A stretch of DNA of 64,000 nt from Mesonia sp. HuA40. Lineage in GTDB: Bacteria > Bacteroidota > Bacteroidia > Flavobacteriales > Flavobacteriaceae. The DNA is taken from the NCBI RefSeq assembly GCF_008017835.1, contig NZ_VRLT01000056.1, positions 62,001 to 126,000 of the forward strand. Direction: 5' to 3'. The position numbers and the translations under genes are program-made. The notes under the pieces were generated by a model that worked only from the letters and a program-made list of their open reading frames with translations, was not told where the DNA came from and made no database searches. Positions 10,964 through 18,692 of this stretch are shown in pieces; the stretch's first letter is position 1, and each line of letters begins with the position of its first letter.

Positions 10964-11353
10964 ATGACAGATGCACTCATAATAGGTTTTTCAACATTAG
11001 GCGCAGTATTTATTTTTTTGGCTGCAGTAGGGTTCTTACGTATGCCAGATACATACCTACGTATATCGGTAACCACAAAAGCCGTTACGCTGGGGGTAGG
11101 GTTAATACTTGTGGCCGCGGCCATTTATTTTGATAATTTATCGGTAACTTCACGTGTACTGGCTATAATTTTATTTATAATTTTAACTGCACCGGTAGGG
11201 GCTCACTTAATTGGCAGAGCAAGTTATTTGTTAGGAATGCCTTTGTGGAAAAAAACAAAGAGAGACGATCTTAAGGGGAAATACAAGCGAATTACACACC
11301 ATTTAAGTAGTAAAGAAGAGTTTGTAGAGCACGAAAAGGAACAAGAAGATTGA
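10964..11353 (+). CDS. mrpG: Na+/H+ antiporter subunit G (Mrp/Mnh)
   Basis: A 129-residue, three-span subunit with the MnhG/PhaG hallmark VGFLRMPDTYLRISVTTKA and the C-terminal TAPVGAHLIGRASY. Last gene of the operon; the first terminator-like hairpin downstream is at 11474-11500. Confidence 0.95.
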   Translation: MTDALIIGFSTLGAVFIFLAAVGFLRMPDTYLRISVTTKAVTLGVGLILVAAAIYFDNLSVTSRVLAIILFIILTAPVGAHLIGRASYLLGMPLWKKTKRDDLKGKYKRITHHLSSKEEFVEHEKEQED

Positions 11354-11404
11354 TTTTTTGTCGAAAAAAGTTCAATCAAACCGATAAAAAGTGGAAGAAT
11401 TTCG

Positions 11405-11412
11405 TATTTTTG
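11405..11412 (+). promoter_or_regulatory. Candidate -7 element upstream of the leader hairpin
   Basis: TATTTTTG matches TAnnTTTG, 107 bp before the cupin gene and 62 bp before the hairpin. No convincing -33 box. If active, it would drive the cupin gene through the hairpin or make a short RNA of about 80 nt. Confidence 0.4.
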
Positions 11413-11473
11413 ATCTAGCTAATTAATTTAGTTTTTGTAAATTAGGATATTGGGGTAACCTGATTTAACATTT

Positions 11474-11500
11474 AAGCCTTGGTTCTACCAAGGCTTTTTA
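11474..11500 (+). terminator. Intrinsic terminator between mrpG and the cupin gene (possible leader attenuator)
   Basis: Stem AAGCCTTGG/CCAAGGCTT (11474-11482 with 11488-11496), 5-base loop, then TTTTATTTT. It probably ends the mrp transcript, but it lies only 18 bp before the next ATG, leaving little room for a promoter after it. Confidence 0.85.
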
Positions 11501-11518
11501 TTTTAAAGCCTATACCAA

Positions 11519-12391
11519 ATGCAAAAATTGAATTTACAATCTATTGAGCGGGTTCAAGATATTAGCCCAAAATCTTTTAAAGAAAACTACCTGAAGCCAC
11601 AGAAACCCCTTATCATAGAAAAAGGCATCACCCATTGGCCAGCCTACCAAAAATGGAATTTAGATTATATGGTAGAGCAGGCAGGAGACAAAGTTGTCCC
11701 TTTATATGATGATCGACCGGTGCGGCATGATGAAGGCTTTAATGAGCCGCACGCTCGTATGAAGCTGAAGGAATATGTAGATTTATTAAAAAATGAGCCT
11801 ACCAAATACAGGATTTTTTTATGGAACATCCTTAAAGAGGCACCAGATCTTCAAAATGATTTTAATTACCCAAATTTTGGGGTTAGGTTTTTAAAAACTT
11901 TACCGATGTTATTTTTTGGCGGAAAAGATTCTTACACCTTTATGCATTATGATATCGATTTGGCCAATATTTTTCACTTTCATTTTCACGGAGAAAAAGA
12001 GGTAATTTTATTTGACCAAAAGCAAAATGATTATTTATATAAAATCCCTCATTCTTTAATTGTAAGAGAAGATATCGATTTTAGTAATCCAGATTTTAAA
12101 AAATGGCCTGCATTAGTTAAAGCTAGAGGGTTTAAGGCTAGTTTAAAGCATGGGGATATGTTGTATATGCCAGAAGGATATTGGCACTATATGCGATATG
12201 TTACTCCAGGTTTTTCTATGAGCCTTAGATCAATTCCGCGAAAGCCAAAAAACCTAGCAAAGGCAATTTATAATATTTTTATTATGCGCAATTACGATAA
12301 CTTTATGCGAAAATGGAAGGGGCAAGATTGGATAGACTATAAAAACAGGGAGGCTATAAAAAGAACCGAACATAAATTGAAAACTACTTGA
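11519..12391 (+). CDS. Cupin-like/JmjC-type putative Fe(II)/2-oxoglutarate oxygenase
   Basis: A 290-residue protein of the cupin_8 (JmjC-like) class. The HxD pair is seen at His143-Asp145 (MHYDIDLAN) and the distal His at 223 (EGYWHYM), the three iron ligands expected of a 2-oxoglutarate-dependent hydroxylase. LKHGDMLYMPEGYWH is the classic cupin turn. Family members hydroxylate proteins or small molecules; the substrate here cannot be told. It ends 8 bp inside the convergent recX gene. A TTG or ATG alternative start is not needed: ATG at 11519 follows the hairpin directly. Confidence 0.82.
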   Translation: MQKLNLQSIERVQDISPKSFKENYLKPQKPLIIEKGITHWPAYQKWNLDYMVEQAGDKVVPLYDDRPVRHDEGFNEPHARMKLKEYVDLLKNEPTKYRIFLWNILKEAPDLQNDFNYPNFGVRFLKTLPMLFFGGKDSYTFMHYDIDLANIFHFHFHGEKEVILFDQKQNDYLYKIPHSLIVREDIDFSNPDFKKWPALVKARGFKASLKHGDMLYMPEGYWHYMRYVTPGFSMSLRSIPRKPKNLAKAIYNIFIMRNYDNFMRKWKGQDWIDYKNREAIKRTEHKLKTT

Positions 12392-12860
12392 TATCACCCT
12401 GATTTTGAATTTGCTCATACACCAGATGGGTCTCCCAACCTCTATAAAGAAAGTAATTCATTACTTTTTTCTTTTTATTTGCTAGATTAGATTCTGCGGT
12501 AGCATTCCATTTTTTTTCAACAAGACGGCTTAACTTTGCTAAATACTCAGATTCGTCGATTTGATTTAAGCTGGTTTTGATATTTATAGCGCTAATCTCT
12601 CTACGTTTCAGCTCGTTAATAATTCTTTTTTTGCCCCAGTTTTTTTGATTGAATTTGCTAATGGTAAATATTTTTGCAAAGCGTTCTTCATTTAAAAAGT
12701 CCTGCTGAATCAACTCGACTATAATATGCTCTTTTGCTAGGGGAATTATATGGAGTTCATCTAATTTTTTATTGACCTCTTGGTGACATCGCTCTTGATA
12801 AGCGCAATAACGCATCAGTTTGATTTTGGCTTCCTCAACGGTAAATGACTTCTTTTTCAC
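12384..12860 (-). CDS. recX: Regulatory protein RecX
   Basis: A 158-residue all-helical protein of the RecX family, which binds RecA filaments and modulates recombination. Three tandem three-helix repeats are visible, with family phrases ALMRY-like KIKLMRYCAYQERCHQEV, QDFLNEERFAKIF and NWGKKRIINELKRREIS. It overlaps the convergent cupin gene by 8 bp. It is separated from rng upstream by a terminator, so it is probably transcribed alone; recA itself is not in the window. Confidence 0.9.
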   Translation of the reverse strand: MKKKSFTVEEAKIKLMRYCAYQERCHQEVNKKLDELHIIPLAKEHIIVELIQQDFLNEERFAKIFTISKFNQKNWGKKRIINELKRREISAINIKTSLNQIDESEYLAKLSRLVEKKWNATAESNLANKKKKVMNYFLYRGWETHLVYEQIQNQGDIK

Positions 12861-12890
12861 GATTCTTTTTTTTGAATTATAAAAATAAAA

Positions 12891-12919
12891 AAAGCCCGAG
12901 AAAATAAAACTCGGGCTTT
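12891..12919 (-). terminator. Terminator after rng
   Basis: Perfect 10-bp stem (12891-12900 with 12910-12919, CTCGGGCTTT/AAAGCCCGAG) and a 9-base loop. Read on the minus strand it is followed by a long T-rich run, just after the rng stop codon. Confidence 0.9.
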
Positions 12920-12923
12920 AATT

Positions 12924-14462
12924 TTAGGAAATAATTTCACCATTTTTATCGTGAAAATGATATTCCAGATACGTGTAAGCGTCTCTAGGTAATATTTTAA
13001 CCCATCGCTTGTGATCAAAAAACCACTTGCTTCTGGGTGATGGAATACCTTTAGTTAAAAAGGCGGCAATAAAAGGGTGTGCGCTTAAAGATAAGTTCTT
13101 GTGCCCTTTTTTAATATGTTTTTGAAGGTCGGCATTTATTTTATTAATGACCACAATAGGAGCTTCTATTTCTCCATTTCCGTTAGGATTTTCTTCGCGG
13201 GTTTTAATATTCATTTCCGGCCTTACGCGTTGTCTTGTAATTTGTACCAATCCAAATTTTGTTGGGGGTAAAATTTTGTGTTTTGCGCGATCATCGCTCA
13301 TCTCATCACGCATATGATTGTAGAGCGTTTTACGATTTTCGGCGTTACTCATGTCAATAAAATCTACCACTATAATACCTCCCATATCGCGTAATCTTAA
13401 TTGGCGAGCTACTTCTGTAGCGCTTATAAGATTTACCTCTAGAGCGGTATCTTCTTGGGTTTTTGCTTTGTTGCTTCGGTTACCGCTGTTCACGTCTATA
13501 ACGTGCATGGCTTCTGTATGCTCTATTACAAGATAAGCTCCTTTACTCATAGAAACAGTTTTACCAAAAGCAGATTTTATTTGTCTTTCAATACCATATT
13601 TTTCAAAAATAGGAACGTTAGACTGGTATAACTTAACAATAGACTCTTTTTGTGGGGAGATTTTTCCCACGTAATTTTTTAATTGTGTATAAAGGGTTTC
13701 TTCATCGGTCACAATAGCGGTAAAGGAGTCGTTGAACATATCTCTTAAAATGGAAGAAGCTCTACTTAACTCGCCTAATACTTTTGTAGGATGCTGGGCT
13801 TTATACAATTTTTTACACATGCCAGTCCATCGATTTACTAAGTTTTGCAAATCGCGGTCTAGTTCTGCTACTTTTTTGCCTTCTGCTACAGTTCGTACAA
13901 TTACCCCAAAACCTTTTGGTTTTATACTTTTTACCAATCGCTTTAAGCGATCTCTCTCCTCTTTATCTTCAATCTTTTGTGAGATAGAAATGCGATTTGA
14001 GAAAGGTACCAATACAATGTATCTTCCTGCGAAAGAAAGTTCACTGCTTATTCTAGGACCTTTAGTAGAAATGGGTTCTTTAACTATTTGTACCAGTATA
14101 GACTGATTTGATTTAAGAACATCAGTAATACTGCCGTCTTTATCAATATCTTTCTCAAAAGGATAATCCTTTAAAGAAAAGTCTTTTTGTTTACCTGTGC
14201 TTACACGTTTTACGAATTTTAATAAAGTAGAAACTTGCGGGCCAAGGTCATGATAGTGTAAAAAACCATCTTTCTCATAGCCTACATTAACGAAGGCTGC
14301 GTTTAAACCTGGCACAGCTTTTCTTATCTTAGCAATAAATATATCACCTACAGAAAAGTTGCTGTCATCTTTTTCTTTATGTAATTCAATTAGTTTTCCA
14401 TCTTTTAGTAAGGCAAAATCAACAGCATCGGAATTTGATCTGATAATTAATTCTCTATCCAT
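12924..14462 (-). CDS. rng: Ribonuclease E/G family endoribonuclease
   Basis: A 512-residue RNase G-type endonuclease acting on rRNA precursors and mRNA. The order is S1 RNA-binding domain (about residues 35-130), RNase H-like region, then the catalytic DNase I-like domain with metal-binding Asp323 in HVIDVNSGN and Asp367 in GGIIVVDFIDM. Length is like RNase G (about 490), without the long scaffold tail of RNase E. The Zn-link Cys motif of RNase E is not present. It is next to the hup/basic-protein pair, a common arrangement in this group. Confidence 0.93.
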   Translation of the reverse strand: MDRELIIRSNSDAVDFALLKDGKLIELHKEKDDSNFSVGDIFIAKIRKAVPGLNAAFVNVGYEKDGFLHYHDLGPQVSTLLKFVKRVSTGKQKDFSLKDYPFEKDIDKDGSITDVLKSNQSILVQIVKEPISTKGPRISSELSFAGRYIVLVPFSNRISISQKIEDKEERDRLKRLVKSIKPKGFGVIVRTVAEGKKVAELDRDLQNLVNRWTGMCKKLYKAQHPTKVLGELSRASSILRDMFNDSFTAIVTDEETLYTQLKNYVGKISPQKESIVKLYQSNVPIFEKYGIERQIKSAFGKTVSMSKGAYLVIEHTEAMHVIDVNSGNRSNKAKTQEDTALEVNLISATEVARQLRLRDMGGIIVVDFIDMSNAENRKTLYNHMRDEMSDDRAKHKILPPTKFGLVQITRQRVRPEMNIKTREENPNGNGEIEAPIVVINKINADLQKHIKKGHKNLSLSAHPFIAAFLTKGIPSPRSKWFFDHKRWVKILPRDAYTYLEYHFHDKNGEIIS

Positions 14463-14593
14463 AATTCCAGCTTAATAGATTTATTATCCGTATATAAATA
14501 TACAGATGGATTAAACAATTTTACTCACAGGTTATGTAAATAAATAAATTGAAACCTTTTTTTAAAGGCTTCTTTGTCAATGAACGTTTGAAC

Positions 14594-14624
14594 AAAAAGA
14601 AGTAGTGCTAAACTACTTCTTTTT
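14594..14624 (-). terminator. Terminator overlapping the stop of the 30-residue gene
   Basis: Perfect 12-bp stem (14594-14605 with 14613-14624) and a 7-base loop. On the minus strand the 3' arm runs CTACTTCTTTTT and ends in Ts. The 5' arm includes the last codons and stop of the small gene, so stop codon and terminator are merged. Confidence 0.85.
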
Positions 14625-14705
14625 CTTATGACGGTTAGCTCTTCTTCTCTTCTTACGCTTGTGCGTCGCTACCTTATGTCTTTTTCTTTTTTTACCACTT
14701 GGCAT
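14613..14705 (-). CDS. 30-residue extremely basic protein, probably ribosome-associated
   Basis: ATG at 14705 to TAG at 14613 gives 30 residues starting MPSGKKRKRHKVATHKRKK and ending RANRHKKKK. About two thirds are Lys, Arg or His, like the tiny basic ribosomal proteins (bL34, bL36, bTHX classes), but I do not match it to one of those by sequence. I have the impression that this peptide is conserved next to hup in Flavobacteriia. It lies 34 bp after HU and ends in its own terminator, so hup and this gene form one unit. Ribosomal function is inference from composition. Confidence 0.75.
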   Translation of the reverse strand: MPSGKKRKRHKVATHKRKKRRRANRHKKKK

Positions 14706-14739
14706 AAAAATATGTTTTTAGATTAATAAATGATTTTTG

Positions 14740-15030
14740 TTACTTTACTTCTACATTGGTTTTTACACCTTCTACAAATACTTTTGCAGGTTTAAATGCA
14801 GGTATATTGTGTGCAGGAATTTTTATAGTTGTATTCTTAGATATATTTCTTCCTGTCTTTTCTGCTCTTGTTTTTATGATAAAGCTACCAAAGCCTCTTA
14901 GATATACATTGTCACCATTCTCTAAAGATTCTTTTACCTCTTGCATAAAAGTTTCAATAGTCGCTTGTACGTCCGCCTTTTCCATACCTAATTTATCTGA
15001 AATATTCGCTACAAGATCTGCTTTCGTCAT
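14740..15030 (-). CDS. hup: HU family DNA-binding protein
   Basis: A 96-residue histone-like nucleoid protein. It begins MTKADLVANISDKLGMEKAD and contains GFGSFIIKTRAEKTGRN and IPAHNIPAFKPAKVF, the DNA-bending beta-arm with the intercalating Pro and the C-terminal signature of the HU/IHF family. It acts as a dimer that wraps and bends DNA. It has a strong promoter and is followed by the 30-residue basic gene. Confidence 0.96.
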   Translation of the reverse strand: MTKADLVANISDKLGMEKADVQATIETFMQEVKESLENGDNVYLRGFGSFIIKTRAEKTGRNISKNTTIKIPAHNIPAFKPAKVFVEGVKTNVEVK

Positions 15031-15072
15031 CGTTAAGTTATTTTAAAATATGGGTTAATATTTTCGAGGATG

Positions 15073-15104
15073 CAAATATACTAATTTAATTATCAATAAG
15101 TCAA
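15073..15104 (-). promoter_or_regulatory. Promoter of hup
   Basis: On the minus strand TTG (15104-15102), 21 bases, then TATATTTG (15080-15073). This fits the Bacteroidota housekeeping consensus TTG-N19..21-TAnnTTTG. The start point would be near 15066, leaving a leader of about 35 nt. Confidence 0.8.
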
Positions 15105-15140
15105 GCATTAAATCGTTATTTAGTTTTCAATCTATTCTAT

Positions 15141-15148
15141 TAAATTTG
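15141..15148 (+). promoter_or_regulatory. Candidate -7 element for mutY
   Basis: TAAATTTG matches TAnnTTTG, 19 bp before the ATG at 15167. Its position argues against an in-frame ATG at 15146, which lies inside this element. The -33 box is weak. Confidence 0.55.
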
Positions 15149-15166
15149 TACATTCAAATTTTGTCT

Positions 15167-16234
15167 ATGCTGTTTTCTGAAAAATTAATTGACTGGTATT
15201 CAATTAATCTACGTGATCTCCCTTGGAGAGCAACCCAAGATCCTTATAAAATATGGTTAAGCGAAATTGTGTTGCAGCAAACCCGTGTAGCACAAGGCAT
15301 GCCGTATTACTTGCAATTCTTAGAGCGATTTCCTACAGTTTTTGACTTAGCAGAGGCGAAAGAAGATGAGGTTTTAAAGCTCTGGCAGGGCTTGGGGTAT
15401 TATTCGAGAGCTAGAAACCTGCACGCAACAGCACAATATATTGCGCAGGAAAAAAATGGGATTTTTCCGCAAACGGCTAAAGAATTAAAAAAACTTAAAG
15501 GCGTGGGAGAATATACGGCTCATGCTATAGCTTCATTTTGCTTTCGTGAACCTGTTGCCGTTCTAGACGGAAATGTCTTTAGAGTGCTGAGCAGAGTTTT
15601 TGGAGTAAATGACGAAATTGATACTCCCGCAGGAAAAAGGATTTTCAAAGATTTAGCTCAAGAATTACTCGACAGAGAAAAACCAGGTCTATACAATCAG
15701 GCCATTATGGAATTTGGGGCTTTGCAGTGTACACCGAAGATTCCAGATTGCACTATCTGTCCGTTTTCCAAGAATTGTGTAGCATATCAAAATCAATTAA
15801 TAGAAGACTTACCTCGAAAAAAGAAGAAGGTTAAAGTTAAAGAAGAACACATAAATTATTTGGTGTTGTTAGACAAAAATGGCAATACTTTTATGAAGCA
15901 AAGAACACAGAAAGGTATTTGGCGTAATTTATTTGAATTTCCTAGACTAGAAAGTGAATTTGTTAATGACGTTTCTGAGGGCTTAAATGAAACTATTAGG
16001 TTGAAATCGTTAGAAAATCATAATGTAGAATTAACCGCTTTTTATCCAAAGCCGGTAAAACATTTATTATCACATCGTAAGCTGCATATTCAATTTTGGA
16101 TAGGTAAATTTAGTGATTACTCTACATTTTCTTCGATGGCAAAAAAATATCATTTTGTGCAAAACATTCATACCTTTGCAGTTCCAGTGGTAATTGAAAG
16201 ATTTATTGGAGCGAGCGATTTTTTCAACTCGTAG
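15167..16234 (+). CDS. mutY: A/G-specific adenine DNA glycosylase MutY
   Basis: Base-excision repair enzyme removing adenine opposite 8-oxoguanine. The 355 residues run: HhH-GPD domain with Glu33 (WLSEIVLQQTRV), hairpin LKGVGEYTAHAIASF and catalytic Asp134 (AVLDGNVFRVLSRVFG). Then come the 4Fe-4S cysteines (CTPKIPDCTICPFSKNC, spacing C-x6-C-x2-C-x5-C) and a C-terminal NUDIX-like domain that reads the 8-oxoG. I start at 15167 because the upstream in-frame ATG lies within the -7 box. It leads the mutY-ssb-gldE-gldD row. Confidence 0.95.
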   Translation: MLFSEKLIDWYSINLRDLPWRATQDPYKIWLSEIVLQQTRVAQGMPYYLQFLERFPTVFDLAEAKEDEVLKLWQGLGYYSRARNLHATAQYIAQEKNGIFPQTAKELKKLKGVGEYTAHAIASFCFREPVAVLDGNVFRVLSRVFGVNDEIDTPAGKRIFKDLAQELLDREKPGLYNQAIMEFGALQCTPKIPDCTICPFSKNCVAYQNQLIEDLPRKKKKVKVKEEHINYLVLLDKNGNTFMKQRTQKGIWRNLFEFPRLESEFVNDVSEGLNETIRLKSLENHNVELTAFYPKPVKHLLSHRKLHIQFWIGKFSDYSTFSSMAKKYHFVQNIHTFAVPVVIERFIGASDFFNS

Positions 16235-16274
16235 TTTTTTTTTACATTTACTACTATAATCAATTAATAAAACT

Positions 16275-16739
16275 ATGTCAGGAACCTTAAATAAAGTAAT
16301 GCTTATAGGGCATACAGGAGATGAAGTGAAGATGCACTATTTTGAAGGGGGTGGCTGCATAGGTAGATTCCCTTTAGCTACCAATGAAGAATACCTAAAT
16401 AAGTCAACTGGTGAGCGAGTAAGCAATACAGAGTGGCATAACATTGTAGTGCGTAATAAAGGAGCCGAAATTTGTGAAAAATACCTTAAAAAGGGAGATA
16501 AAGTTTATATAGAAGGTAGAATTAAAACCCGAAAATGGGTAGATGATAAGAACCAAGAGCGGTATAGTACAGAGGTACAATGCACAGATTTCACTTTTCT
16601 TACACCCAAATCGGCGAGTAATCAAAACCAAGATGCTAGTTTAGGTGTTGCAAATGAGGCCAAACCGCAGACGCCAAACCCCAATACAAGCCACGCTGGA
16701 TCGGTTGATACCGAAGACCACGATGACTTGCCATTTTAA
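16275..16739 (+). CDS. ssb: Single-stranded DNA-binding protein
   Basis: A 154-residue SSB. OB fold in residues 1-110 (GTLNKVMLIGHTGDEVKMHY, TEWHNIVVRNKGAEICEKYL, GDKVYIEGRIKTRKW), then a disordered Gln/Asn/Pro linker and the acidic partner-binding tip DHDDLPF. It protects single strands and recruits repair proteins. It sits between mutY and gldE, as in other Flavobacteriia. Confidence 0.96.
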   Translation: MSGTLNKVMLIGHTGDEVKMHYFEGGGCIGRFPLATNEEYLNKSTGERVSNTEWHNIVVRNKGAEICEKYLKKGDKVYIEGRIKTRKWVDDKNQERYSTEVQCTDFTFLTPKSASNQNQDASLGVANEAKPQTPNPNTSHAGSVDTEDHDDLPF

Positions 16740-16765
16740 TTCTTGTTTAATTAATCTTTTAAGAC

Positions 16766-18082
16766 TTGGACCCCGACCCTTCCAGTTTGTTGCTTATTTA
16801 TAGTTTAGGATATTTTGAAGCCTTGGGTATTTTTGGGCTTTTTGTTCTGTTAATTTTTTCGGCCTTAATATCTGGTTCCGAAGTTGCTTTGTTTTCTTTA
16901 AAGCCTTCAGATTTTGAAGTAGAGCAGGGATCAATTCCGGCAAAACAGCAAATATTAATACGATTATTAGACAGACCCAAGCGTTTATTAGCTACTATTT
17001 TGGTTGCCAATAATTTTGTAAACATTGCTATTGTATTGCTTTTTGATCAATTGGGAGAGCAATTATTACATCAGTTAAACACAAGTATACTAGGACTTAA
17101 TTTACGTTTTCTGGTTGAAGTGGTAGTGGTAACTTTTTTAATTCTCTTGTTTGGCGAAATCCTTCCTAAAATATATGCTAATCGTAATCGTTTACAGTTT
17201 TCATTGTTTATGGCCTATCCTTTAGCTTTCCTAGATAAGCTTTTTTTGGTATTTAGTATACCCATGCGTTTTGTTACTTTACGGATTCATGAGCGTTTAG
17301 GAAAGCAAAAGTCTAGCTTAAGTGTAGATCAATTATCGCAAGCTTTAGAGTTAACCAATGCAGAGGATACTACCCAAGAGGAGCAAAAAATCTTACAAGG
17401 CATTGTCTCATTTGGTAATACCGTAGCCAAACAGGTAATGAAGAATAGGATGGATGTTTTTGCGCTTAATAAAGAGCAATCTTTCAAAGAGGTGGTTGAT
17501 GAAATTATCGAAAATGGATACTCGAGGATACCAGTATACGAAGATAATATAGACCAAATTTTAGGTATCCTTTACATTAAGGACTTATTACCTTTTTTAG
17601 AGGAGCGAGACTTTAAATGGCAAAACCTAATACGCGAAGCTTTTTTTGTTCCAGAAAATAAAAAATTAGATGATTTATTGAATGATTTTAAACAAAAGAA
17701 AAATCACCTAGCTATTGTTGTAGACGAATATGGAGGGACGAGTGGAATTATATCTCTTGAAGATATCATAGAGGAAATTGTGGGCGATATTAGCGATGAA
17801 TTTGATGATGAAGATTTAATTTACTCTAAATTAGACGAAAATACTTATGTTTTTGAAGGTAAAACTGCCTTAAAAGATTTTTATAAAATAATTGACCTTG
17901 ATGAGGTAGAGTTAATCGAACAAAAAAAAGGAGAGGCAGAAACTCTAGCTGGTTTTTTACTTGAAATATCGGGAGAGTTTCCCAAGCGCAACACCAAAAT
18001 AGAAATTGGGCACCTTACTTTTATTGTTGAAATTGTAGATAAAAAAAGAATTAAACAGGTGAAATTATGTATAGGAGCATAA
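16766..18082 (+). CDS. gldE: Gliding motility-associated protein GldE (CNNM/CBS/CorC family)
   Basis: A 438-residue inner-membrane protein: DUF21/CNNM transmembrane domain (about 10-190), two CBS motifs (about 200-330, NGYSRIPVYEDNIDQILGIL and HLAIVVDEYGGTSGI) and a C-terminal CorC_HlyC domain. In Flavobacterium johnsoniae gldE supports GldD function in gliding and type IX secretion, and multicopy gldE is known to suppress some gldD defects. The start is a TTG (MDPDPSSLL); no ATG lies upstream in frame before a stop. Placement after ssb and a 16-bp overlap with gldD distinguish it from the general CNNM paralogue at 47693. Confidence 0.9.
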   Translation: MDPDPSSLLLIYSLGYFEALGIFGLFVLLIFSALISGSEVALFSLKPSDFEVEQGSIPAKQQILIRLLDRPKRLLATILVANNFVNIAIVLLFDQLGEQLLHQLNTSILGLNLRFLVEVVVVTFLILLFGEILPKIYANRNRLQFSLFMAYPLAFLDKLFLVFSIPMRFVTLRIHERLGKQKSSLSVDQLSQALELTNAEDTTQEEQKILQGIVSFGNTVAKQVMKNRMDVFALNKEQSFKEVVDEIIENGYSRIPVYEDNIDQILGILYIKDLLPFLEERDFKWQNLIREAFFVPENKKLDDLLNDFKQKKNHLAIVVDEYGGTSGIISLEDIIEEIVGDISDEFDDEDLIYSKLDENTYVFEGKTALKDFYKIIDLDEVELIEQKKGEAETLAGFLLEISGEFPKRNTKIEIGHLTFIVEIVDKKRIKQVKLCIGA

Positions 18083-18645
18083 AAATTTTAAAATACTTAT
18101 TGGTGGTTGTATTGCTTTTATTTTCTTGTGAAGAAACAAACACTCCTAAACCCGGTGGTTACTTGGCACTTACTTACCCAGAACCAACCTATAGTATGCG
18201 TGAATTTTTAGCTTGCCCTTATGCTTTTGAAATTAATCAAATAGCCAAGATTCAACCAGCAAAAGCAAAGCAAAACTGTTGGTACAATATAGAATACCCT
18301 ACTTTAAATGCTACTTTATTTTTAAGTTACAGGCCAGTAAATAAGGACAATTTAAGGGATTTGTTAGTCGATGCTCAGCGTCTTCCTTTAGAGCATACAA
18401 TTAAGGCAGATGAAATTGAGGGAGATACCTATGTAAATAATAAAAGAAAAGTATATGGTACTTTTTATGAAGTAAAGGGAGATGCCGCCTCTCAAGCTCA
18501 ATTTTATGTAACCGATAGTGTAAATCACTTCCTAACGGGTTCACTTTACTTTAAAACAAAACCTAATTTTGATAGCATTCAACCAGCAGCCGCTTATCTT
18601 AAAACAGATATGAAGCGTTTGCTTGAGTCATTACAATGGCGTTAA
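18067..18645 (+). CDS. gldD: Gliding motility lipoprotein GldD
   Basis: A 192-residue lipoprotein: basic start, hydrophobic stretch and lipobox LLFSC (Cys20). The mature part contains TYPEPTYSMREFLACPYAFEI and NCWYNIEYPTLNATLFLSYR, which I recognise as GldD. The protein is needed for gliding and for type IX secretion in flavobacteria. It overlaps gldE by 16 bp, which supports translational coupling and the assignment of both. Confidence 0.9.
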   Translation: MYRSIKILKYLLVVVLLLFSCEETNTPKPGGYLALTYPEPTYSMREFLACPYAFEINQIAKIQPAKAKQNCWYNIEYPTLNATLFLSYRPVNKDNLRDLLVDAQRLPLEHTIKADEIEGDTYVNNKRKVYGTFYEVKGDAASQAQFYVTDSVNHFLTGSLYFKTKPNFDSIQPAAAYLKTDMKRLLESLQWR

Positions 18646-18692
18646 TTTATCTCTGATGTAATTTTTTTTGCTTTCTTTTGCAAAAAAAAGAA

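Noticed and set aside
14756-15046. Plus-strand frame of 96 codons opposite hup
   Set aside because: It is the antisense shadow of hup, with no family signal and no promoter.
15146-15166. Earlier mutY start (MYIQILS)
   Set aside because: This ATG lies inside the -7 box TAAATTTG, so it would not be transcribed.
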